A stretch of DNA of 14,261 nucleotides, taken from NCBI GenBank assembly GCA_041742235.1, contig JBGSJA010000087.1:1-14261 (forward strand), in the 5' to 3' direction. Shown one piece after another: positions 9,784 to 14,261 of this stretch. The position numbers and the translations under genes are program-made. The stretch is from BOKV01 sp041742235 (GTDB taxonomy: Bacteria > Pseudomonadota > Alphaproteobacteria > Rhizobiales > Rhizobiaceae). Below the pieces are notes generated by a model. That model had not been told where the DNA came from. It was given only the letters and a program-made list of their open reading frames with translations, and did no database searches. Within the stretch, counting starts at the first letter, position 1. Each line of letters begins with the position of its first letter.

Positions 9784-9812
9784 CCGCTTTGTGTATCACG
9801 ACCCAAAAGCGG
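9784..9812. repeat. Inverted repeat between accA and the transpeptidase gene
   Basis: CCGCTTT (9784-9790) and AAAGCGG (9806-9812) are perfect 7-bp arms around a 15-nt loop that itself contains GTG-TAT-CAC. It sits just past the accA stop on the minus strand. No T run follows, so a Rho-independent terminator is unlikely; an mRNA end-stabilising stem or a protein site is possible. The rest of this 96-nt gap shows nothing firm. Confidence 0.4.
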
Positions 9813-9824
9813 CGGAATTTCGGC

Positions 9825-10781
9825 TCAGGCCAGATTCCTGCCGATGGCGAGAAACTTGTCGCGCCGGCTCCGCCTCAGGCTGTCTCGGTCCATGCCGGAC
9901 ATTTCCGCCAGCGACTGGCGGATCGTGGCGGCTGCCGCCTCCACGACGGTACCTGGCTCGCGATGCGCCCCGCCGACCGGCTCCTCGATGATGCCGTCGA
10001 TGATACCCAACTGCAAAAGGTCTTGCGCCGTGATCTTCATGGCGGTTGCGACATCCTTGGCGCGCGTCGAATCGCGCCACAGGATCGATGCCCCTGCCTC
10101 GGGCGAAATCACGCTGTAAATTGCATGTTCAAGCATGAACACCTTGTTAGCGGTGGCGATGGCAATTGCGCCGCCCGATCCGCCCTCGCCGATGATCACG
10201 GAAATCAACGGTACGCCGATTTTCAGGCACACCTCGGTCGAACGCGCGATCGCCTCGGCCTGTCCGCGCTCCTCGGCGCCAACGCCGGGATAAGCGCCGG
10301 CCGTATCCACCAGTGTCAGGACCGGAATGTCGAACCGGTCCGCCAGTTCCATGATTCGCACGGCCTTGCGATAGCCCTCGGGGCGCGCCATGCCGAAATT
10401 GTGCTTCAGCCGAGACTGCGTGTCCGATCCCTTCTCATGCCCGATCACGGCGACCGGCTGGCCGTCAAACCGGCCGAAACCGGCCAGCACCGCCTGATCC
10501 TCGCCGAAATAGCGGTCACCTGCCAGCGGGGTGTATTCGGTAATGAAAGCCGAAACATAGTCCTTGAAATGCGGCCGGTCCGGATGGCGCGCGACCTGCG
10601 TCTTGTGCCACGGCGTAAGCTTGGAATAGAGGTCCGACAGCGTATCGCGGGCCTTGGTCTCCAATTTGTCGATCTCGACGGAAAGGTCGAGATTGTCGTC
10701 GGATTGCGCCATGGAACGCAATTCGTGGATGCGGCCTTCAAGATCGGCGACCGGCTTTTCAAACTCGAGGTAGCTGCGCAT
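9825..10781 (-). CDS. accA: Acetyl-CoA carboxylase carboxyltransferase subunit alpha
   Basis: AccA (318 aa, normal length) pairs with AccD to form the carboxyltransferase that moves CO2 from biotin on AccB to acetyl-CoA, making malonyl-CoA, the first committed step of fatty-acid synthesis in the cytoplasm. The N-terminus MRSYLEFEKPVADLEGRI is the usual coiled start. Conserved crotonase-fold segments are GHEKGSDT (114-121), DTAGAYPGVGAEERGQ (159-174), GEGGSGGA (198-205) and SPEAGASILWRD (226-237); the paired glycines form the oxyanion holes that hold the substrate carbonyls. AGGA lies 5 nt before the ATG at 10781. It follows xerD by 153 nt in the same direction. The leader contains a hairpin and an out-of-frame ORF overlapping the start codon, described separately. 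Confidence 0.98.
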   Translation of the reverse strand: MRSYLEFEKPVADLEGRIHELRSMAQSDDNLDLSVEIDKLETKARDTLSDLYSKLTPWHKTQVARHPDRPHFKDYVSAFITEYTPLAGDRYFGEDQAVLAGFGRFDGQPVAVIGHEKGSDTQSRLKHNFGMARPEGYRKAVRIMELADRFDIPVLTLVDTAGAYPGVGAEERGQAEAIARSTEVCLKIGVPLISVIIGEGGSGGAIAIATANKVFMLEHAIYSVISPEAGASILWRDSTRAKDVATAMKITAQDLLQLGIIDGIIEEPVGGAHREPGTVVEAAAATIRQSLAEMSGMDRDSLRRSRRDKFLAIGRNLA

Positions 10782-10812
10782 GAATATCCTGGAAAGCTGG
10801 GAGCCCGGGCAT
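10759..10812 (-). CDS. Possible 17-codon upstream ORF overlapping the accA start
   Basis: An ATG at 10812 is preceded at 5 nt by GGAGGGG, a stronger Shine-Dalgarno match than that of accA itself. It opens MPGLPAFQDIHAQLPRV, in a different frame from accA, and stops at 10759-10761, 20 nt inside accA. Translating it would place ribosomes across the accA start and could couple, feed or block initiation. The peptide has no recognisable features, and the signals could arise by chance in G+C-rich DNA. Confidence 0.3.
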   Translation of the reverse strand: MPGLPAFQDIHAQLPRV

Positions 10813-10822
10813 GTTCACCCCT

Positions 10823-10837
10823 CCCGCAAAATGCGGG
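10823..10837 (-). promoter_or_regulatory. Strong short hairpin in the accA leader
   Basis: CCCGCA (10823-10828) and TGCGGG (10832-10837) form a perfect 6-bp stem with a 3-nt loop, about 42 nt before the accA ATG. On the minus strand the 3' arm runs into the GGAGGGG ribosome binding site of the small upstream ORF, so folding could hide part of it. No T run follows, so it is not a standard terminator. Confidence 0.4.
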
Positions 10838-10839
10838 GC

Positions 10840-10868
10840 ACACTGGCTTTTGCCCGCCGCCATGTCAA
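10840..10868 (-). promoter_or_regulatory. Weak candidate promoter of accA
   Basis: On the minus strand a perfect TTGACA lies at 10863-10868. Seventeen nt on, the -10 position reads CAGTGT (10840-10845), a poor match. If used, transcription would begin near 10833, inside the leader hairpin, so only longer transcripts coming from xerD would carry that hairpin whole. Confidence 0.3.
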
Positions 10869-10904
10869 GATTTTGCGTTGCACCATCAGTGTTGGTCTGA
10901 TTTC

Positions 10905-10918
10905 AGCCAAATTTAGCT
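10905..10918. repeat. AT-rich dyad between xerD and accA
   Basis: AGCCAAATTTAGCT reads almost the same on both strands: AGC and GCT arms around AAATTT, with one mismatched pair. It is an AT-rich spot in G+C-rich surroundings, upstream of the accA -35 candidate, so it might bind a dimeric regulator. No known operator was recognised. Confidence 0.3.
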
Positions 10919-10934
10919 AAAAACCCCTCCGCGC

Positions 10935-11885
10935 TCAGTCTTTTGCGGGAAATGCCTTGGCAAGGGGGTGGTTCTCCTCGACCAGCGCGCGCAGTCTTTC
11001 ATCGAGCACATGGGTATAAATCTGCGTCGTCGAGATATCCGAATGCCCCAGCAATTGCTGCACGACTCGCAAATCAGCGCCGTTCTGTAGCAGGTGACTG
11101 GCAAAGGCATGGCGCAGCACGTGCGGGGAGAGTCGCGCCGCCGCGATGCCTGCGCGCCCGCCAAGCGCCTTGAGGTCACGGGCGAAAACCTGCCTCGAAA
11201 GATGGCCGCTCGCCGAATCCGCGGGGAAAAGCCATGGGGAAGGCGCAAGCCCCGCCGCCTTGCGCGCGGCGATCCAGCTGCCAAGCGCATCGCGCGCGGG
11301 CGGCGACAGCGGCGTCAGCCTTTCCTTGTTGCCCTTGCCGGTGATCGTCAGGAAGCGTTCGGCCCGCGCCGCGGAAGCTGGCAGCGAAACGAGTTCGCTG
11401 ACCCGCATTCCGGTCGCGTAGATCGTTTCGAGCAGCGCCAGCAGGCGGATGGCGGCGAGTTCCCCGCGGCTATTCTGCGCTTCCTGCGCATCGTCGCGCG
11501 CCTGCGCGATCAGGCGATCTACTTCCCCGACCGACATGATCTTCGGCAACGGACGTCCCTGTTTCGGACTTGCTACCGGGCTCGAAGGATCATCGCCTCG
11601 AAGCCCTTCGGAGAAGAGGAAGCGGTGGAACTGGCGCACCGCCGAAAGATGCCGGGCCTGCGTCGACGCCGCCATTCCCGCGACCGCGAGCCTTTCCATG
11701 AAGCCGCGGACATGATCGGGCGAGGCGCGCAGGAAGTCCGATCCCGCACCGGCAAGATGCGCGCCCCATGCGTTGAGATCCCGTTGGTAGGCAGAAAGCG
11801 TGTTTGCCGCAGCCCCGCGCTCGGCGCTCATCATCTCGAGGAAAGATTCGATCAAATGACCTTGGCGCAATCTATCGTCCGCCAT
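10935..11885 (-). CDS. xerD: Tyrosine recombinase XerD
   Basis: A 316-aa site-specific recombinase that, with XerC and FtsK, resolves chromosome dimers at dif. The N-terminal SAM-like core-binding domain (about 8-93) includes the typical AANTLSAYQRDL at 26-37. The catalytic domain shows all the expected residues: Arg161 in TGMRVSEL, Lys184 in TGKGNKER, His255 and Arg258 in PHVLRHAFASHLL, His281 in LLGHSD, and the nucleophile Tyr290 in QIYTHV. The reading frame is open far upstream to 12374, but that extension has no family resemblance. The ATG at 11885 matches the usual XerD N-terminus and lies 8 nt after the preceding small gene, though without a strong ribosome binding site, so coupling is likely. 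XerC is the alternative name; overall match and neighbourhood favour XerD. No integrase features or att site suggest a mobile element. Confidence 0.93.
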   Translation of the reverse strand: MADDRLRQGHLIESFLEMMSAERGAAANTLSAYQRDLNAWGAHLAGAGSDFLRASPDHVRGFMERLAVAGMAASTQARHLSAVRQFHRFLFSEGLRGDDPSSPVASPKQGRPLPKIMSVGEVDRLIAQARDDAQEAQNSRGELAAIRLLALLETIYATGMRVSELVSLPASAARAERFLTITGKGNKERLTPLSPPARDALGSWIAARKAAGLAPSPWLFPADSASGHLSRQVFARDLKALGGRAGIAAARLSPHVLRHAFASHLLQNGADLRVVQQLLGHSDISTTQIYTHVLDERLRALVEENHPLAKAFPAKD

Positions 11886-11893
11886 ACGGCCCG

Positions 11894-12040
11894 CTATTGC
11901 GGATTGAGCTTGTTCGCGGGAATGCGCACCGTCATTTCGCGCTGGTTGGGCTCGACGAATGTCGCCAGCGCAAACATGCCTGCAAAGACCAGGCCGGCCA
12001 GAACTGCGATCGTCACCAGGAAACGGATGAGACTGGGCAC
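11894..12040 (-). CDS. Conserved 48-aa single-pass membrane protein
   Basis: A short gene with a GTG start at 12040, preceded at 8 nt by a perfect GGAGG. It encodes Met(GTG)-Pro-Ser-Leu-Ile-Arg, then one membrane helix (about residues 5-28, FLVTIAVLAGLVFAGMFALA), then a polar tail with FVEPNQREMTVRIPANKLNP. I recall near-identical proteins directly upstream of xerD in other rhizobia, sometimes labelled histidine kinase; nothing of a kinase is present, so that name would be a transferred error. The Glu-Pro-x-Gln-Arg-Glu-Met-Thr-Val-Arg-Ile-Pro tail is probably periplasmic. It is first in the unit with xerD (8-nt gap) and has a good candidate promoter about 22 nt before the start. Function unknown. 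Confidence 0.8.
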   Translation of the reverse strand: MPSLIRFLVTIAVLAGLVFAGMFALATFVEPNQREMTVRIPANKLNPQ

Positions 12041-12069
12041 TTTGGCAACCTCCGCGGCGGTTGCCTATC

Positions 12070-12098
12070 CTTATGAAAAATGCCCGCGCGAATGACAA
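12070..12098 (-). promoter_or_regulatory. Candidate promoter of the small membrane protein-xerD unit
   Basis: On the minus strand TTGTCA (12093-12098) and CATAAG (12070-12075) are separated by exactly 17 nt. These are five of six and four of six matches to the sigma-70 consensus. Transcription would start near 12063, about 22 nt before the GTG start. Confidence 0.55.
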
Positions 12099-12127
12099 GC
12101 GGTTTGGCGGGCTTGCCTTCCGGCCTA

Positions 12128-12156
12128 TTGACGAAATCTTGCCCATGGTGTGCAAC
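12128..12156 (+). promoter_or_regulatory. Candidate promoter of the aroK-aroB operon
   Basis: TTGACG (12128-12133, five of six) is followed after 17 nt by TGCAAC (12151-12156, three of six). It faces aroK, lies back-to-back with the xerD-side promoter, and would give a leader of about 40 nt. The -10 is weak. Confidence 0.4.
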
Positions 12157-12204
12157 GCCCCTTCTGCCGAAAAACCGTTGCGGTAAAGGATTTGAACGCT
12201 GCCG

Positions 12205-12831
12205 ATGGGTGAATCCGACTTGACCAGATCGATTCGCGAAATGCTGGGCGCCCGTCCGGTCGTGTTCGTCGGCATGATGGGCAGCGGCAAGTCGGCGATT
12301 GGTCGCCTGTTTGCGGACGAGTTGAAACTGCGTTTCGTCGATTCAGATGCCGAGATCGTTGCGGCCGCCGGCATGTCGATACCGGAGATTTTCGAAAAGT
12401 TCGGCGAGGAGCATTTCCGCAGCGGCGAGAAGCGCGTCGTTCACCGGCTGCTTGCGGAAGGTCCGCTGGTGCTTTCGCTCGGTGGCGGGGCTTTCATTGC
12501 GCAGGAAACGCGGGACGAAATTGCGGCGCGGGGCATCTCGGTCTGGCTCAAGGCCGACATCGACCTTCTGATGTCGCGCGTCTTGCGCCGCCCCAAGGCA
12601 CGCCCGTTGCTGCAGACGCCAGACCCGAAGGCGACCCTTGCCGAACTGTTGGCAAGGCGCGAACCGGTCTACCGACTTGCCGATATTCACGTTGAATCCT
12701 CGCGTCTTTCGAAACGCGAAACCCGCGACGATGTTTTGCTGGCGCTACACGATTGGCTGGTCAGCCATCCGGTAGACGACAATTCGGCGACGGCCGGAGA
12801 GGAGGAGAGCGTTGCGAACCGTCAAGGTTGA
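12205..12831 (+). CDS. aroK: Shikimate kinase AroK
   Basis: A 208-aa kinase that phosphorylates shikimate at the 3-hydroxyl with ATP, the fifth step of the shikimate pathway to aromatic amino acids. The P-loop is GMMGSGKS at 23-30. Asp46-Ser47-Asp48 and Arg72 (in EEHFRSGEKRVV) correspond to the shikimate- and Mg-binding positions, LSLGGGAF (90-97) is the third substrate loop, and RRPKARPLL (about 128-136) carries the lid arginine. It is longer than the roughly 175-aa E. coli enzyme by about 18 residues at the N-terminus and by a polar C-terminal tail. An in-frame stop just upstream limits the start to the ATG at 12205 or later; the nearest Shine-Dalgarno (AAAGGA) is a distant 14 nt away. Its 3' end overlaps aroB by 20 nt, so the two consecutive-pathway genes are co-translated. 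Confidence 0.97.
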   Translation: MGESDLTRSIREMLGARPVVFVGMMGSGKSAIGRLFADELKLRFVDSDAEIVAAAGMSIPEIFEKFGEEHFRSGEKRVVHRLLAEGPLVLSLGGGAFIAQETRDEIAARGISVWLKADIDLLMSRVLRRPKARPLLQTPDPKATLAELLARREPVYRLADIHVESSRLSKRETRDDVLLALHDWLVSHPVDDNSATAGEEESVANRQG

Positions 12832-13918
12832 ACTCGGCGCGCGCGCCTATGAAATCCGCATCGGGCGCGGCCTGCTTGCACAAGCCGGATCGATGATCGC
12901 CGAGCTTCGTGCGGGCGCGCGCGTGGCGATCGTCACCGACCGCAATGTCGGCGGATTGCACGGCGCGGCGCTCGCCCGTTCGCTCGAAGACGCCGGCATC
13001 GGCCACGTCACCATCACGCTCGATCCGGGCGAGGCAACGAAATCCATGCCGGTATTCGCCTCGCTCGTGGACCGGCTGCTTTCCGAAAAACTCGAGCGCA
13101 ATGACCTTGTCATCGCTTTTGGCGGCGGCGTCATTGGCGACCTTGCCGGCTTTGCGGCGGCAGTAACCCGGCGCGGCATGGATTTCGTCCAGATACCAAC
13201 CTCCCTGCTGGCGCAGGTCGACAGCTCGGTCGGCGGCAAGACAGGCATCAACGCCCCGCAAGGCAAGAACCTCATCGGGGCTTTTCACCAGCCGGTGCTG
13301 GTTATCGCCGATACCGCCTTGCTGGAGACGCTTTCGCCGCGCGAATTCCGCGCCGGCTATGCCGAGGTAGTGAAATACGGCCTGATCGACCGGCCGGAAT
13401 TCTTTCATTGGCTGGAAGCAAACCGCGAGGAAATCTTCGCATTCGGCCCGGCGCTGGAGGAGGCCGTGGCGATTTCCTGCCGCGCCAAGGCAGAGGTCGT
13501 GGCTGCCGACGAAACCGAGACCGGCGCCCGCGCGCTCCTCAACCTCGGCCATACTTTCGGGCATGCGCTGGAAGCCGCGACACACTACGACAGCACGCGC
13601 CTCGTCCACGGCGAAGGGGTAGCCATCGGAATGGTGCTGGCGCATGAATTCTCCAACAGGCTGAACCTTTGCGACGCCGACACGGTTCAAACCGTGCGGA
13701 CGCATCTGGCCAAGGCAGGCCTGCCCGTCGCCTTGTCGCAAGTGCCGGGCGGGTTGCCTCCGGCAACCGACCTTCTGGGCTTCATTACGCAGGACAAGAA
13801 GGTCAAACGCGGCAAGCTGACCTTCATCCTGACCAAGGGGCTCGGCAAATCCTATATAGCCGATGATGTGCCGCCCGCGGAAGTGACGGCCTTTCTTTCA
13901 GGGAAACTCGACCGATGA
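12812..13918 (+). CDS. aroB: 3-dehydroquinate synthase AroB
   Basis: AroB (368 aa, normal length) converts DAHP to 3-dehydroquinate, the second shikimate-pathway step, using NAD and a divalent metal. The NAD-binding GGGVIGDLAGF lies at 104-114, followed by the highly conserved PTSLLAQVDSSVGGKTGIN (129-147). Likely metal ligands are Glu185 (YAEVVKYG), His247 (NLGHTFGHALE) and His266 (VHGEGVAIG). The start is TTG at 12812, chosen because AGGAGG lies 6 nt before it and the N-terminus RTVKVELGARAYEIRIG fits the family. It begins 20 nt inside aroK, and its stop overlaps the next gene as ATGA. The rare start codon may moderate output. Function is essentially certain. Confidence 0.97.
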   Translation: MRTVKVELGARAYEIRIGRGLLAQAGSMIAELRAGARVAIVTDRNVGGLHGAALARSLEDAGIGHVTITLDPGEATKSMPVFASLVDRLLSEKLERNDLVIAFGGGVIGDLAGFAAAVTRRGMDFVQIPTSLLAQVDSSVGGKTGINAPQGKNLIGAFHQPVLVIADTALLETLSPREFRAGYAEVVKYGLIDRPEFFHWLEANREEIFAFGPALEEAVAISCRAKAEVVAADETETGARALLNLGHTFGHALEAATHYDSTRLVHGEGVAIGMVLAHEFSNRLNLCDADTVQTVRTHLAKAGLPVALSQVPGGLPPATDLLGFITQDKKVKRGKLTFILTKGLGKSYIADDVPPAEVTAFLSGKLDR

Positions 13919-14261
13919 CGACCGAATACTGGATTTATGCCGGAATTCTTCTCGTGCTCATCGTGATGTCCGCCTTCTTTTCGGGGTCAGAGACAGCGCT
14001 TACAGCCTCCTCGCGCGGGCGCATGCACTCGCTGGAAAAGCAGGGCGACGAGCGCGCGCGCACGGTGAACGCCTTGCTGGACAAGCGCGACCGGCTGATC
14101 GGAACGCTGCTCATCGGCAACAATCTGGTCAACATATCGGCTTCCTCGATAGCCACGGCGCTGTTCCTGTCGCTTTTCGGCGAAAGCGGCATTGCATGGG
14201 CTACGCTGATGATGACTGTCATCGTCGTGATCTTCGGCGAGATCATGCCGAAATCCTGGGC
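13915..14261 (+). CDS. HlyC/CorC-family (CNNM/DUF21) membrane protein, 5' part
   Basis: The first 115 codons of a gene cut by the right edge. The ATG overlaps the aroB stop (ATGA), so it belongs to the aroK-aroB operon. A hydrophobic helix (about 7-23) leads into FFSGSETALTASSRGRMHSL, the CNNM-domain signature, followed by LIGTLLIGNNLVNISASSIATAL (61-83) and a further membrane segment ending in FGEIMPKSW (107-115). Family members have this transmembrane domain followed by two CBS domains and a CorC-HlyC domain, which would lie outside the window. They have been linked to magnesium or cobalt efflux; the old name hemolysin is misleading. aroK-aroB followed by this gene is a common rhizobial order. 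Confidence 0.93.
   Translation, partial: MTTEYWIYAGILLVLIVMSAFFSGSETALTASSRGRMHSLEKQGDERARTVNALLDKRDRLIGTLLIGNNLVNISASSIATALFLSLFGESGIAWATLMMTVIVVIFGEIMPKSW

Noticed and set aside
10935..11885. Tyrosine recombinase as the integrase of a mobile element
   Set aside because: Length, motifs and core-genome neighbours fit XerD; there is no tRNA, att repeat or cargo next to it.
11886..12374. N-terminal extension of xerD to an ATG at 12374
   Set aside because: The extra 163 codons run opposite aroK and through the small membrane-protein gene, and show no recombinase resemblance. The ATG at 11885 gives a normal XerD N-terminus.
12761..13741. 326-codon minus-strand open frame opposite aroB
   Set aside because: Antisense shadow of aroB, with low-complexity composition and no family resemblance.

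Overview
The window looks like a core-genome stretch of an alphaproteobacterium of the order Rhizobiales, probably Phyllobacteriaceae or a close relative such as Mesorhizobium. This rests on the high G+C of most of the sequence, protein sequences typical of that group, and gene neighbourhoods I recall from rhizobia: parvulin-argJ-GNAT beside secA, and small membrane protein-xerD divergent from aroK-aroB-HlyC/CorC. The genus is an inference. No tRNA, rRNA, CRISPR array, insertion sequence or attachment site was seen.

Layout. (1) 1-2373, minus strand: a secreted parvulin-type peptidyl-prolyl isomerase, argJ (arginine biosynthesis) and a GNAT acetyltransferase cut by the window edge. They are packed as one operon (26-nt gap, then a 20-nt overlap). 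(2) 2374-2621: divergent intergenic region with a good candidate promoter for secA. (3) 2622-5327, plus strand: secA, the preprotein translocase ATPase. (4) 5328-7100, plus strand: an AT-rich spacer and a two-gene cassette, a class I methyltransferase coupled by ATGA to a beta-1,4-galactosyltransferase-like glycosyltransferase. The spacer and methyltransferase fall below 40% G+C in several lines, unlike everything around them, so this is the best candidate for horizontally acquired DNA. (5) 7105-9728, minus strand: a YafK-like L,D-transpeptidase-family lipoprotein, a 78-aa helix-hairpin-helix protein and an MFS transporter, tightly packed. (6) 9825-12040, minus strand: a 48-aa single-pass membrane protein with a GTG start, xerD, and accA, which carries a possible overlapping upstream ORF and a leader hairpin. 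(7) 12041-12204: divergent promoters. (8) 12205-14261, plus strand: aroK, aroB (TTG start) and the 5' end of a HlyC/CorC-type membrane protein, all overlapping.

Functionally this is mostly housekeeping: protein export and envelope folding (SecA, parvulin), arginine, aromatic and fatty-acid precursor synthesis (ArgJ, AroK/AroB, AccA), chromosome dimer resolution (XerD) and cell-wall modification (YkuD protein). The methyltransferase-glycosyltransferase pair is the accessory element and probably modifies a surface glycan. I found no convincing undescribed multi-gene system. The points most worth a second look are that cassette, the ORF overlapping the accA start, and two small genes that are easily missed or under-described.
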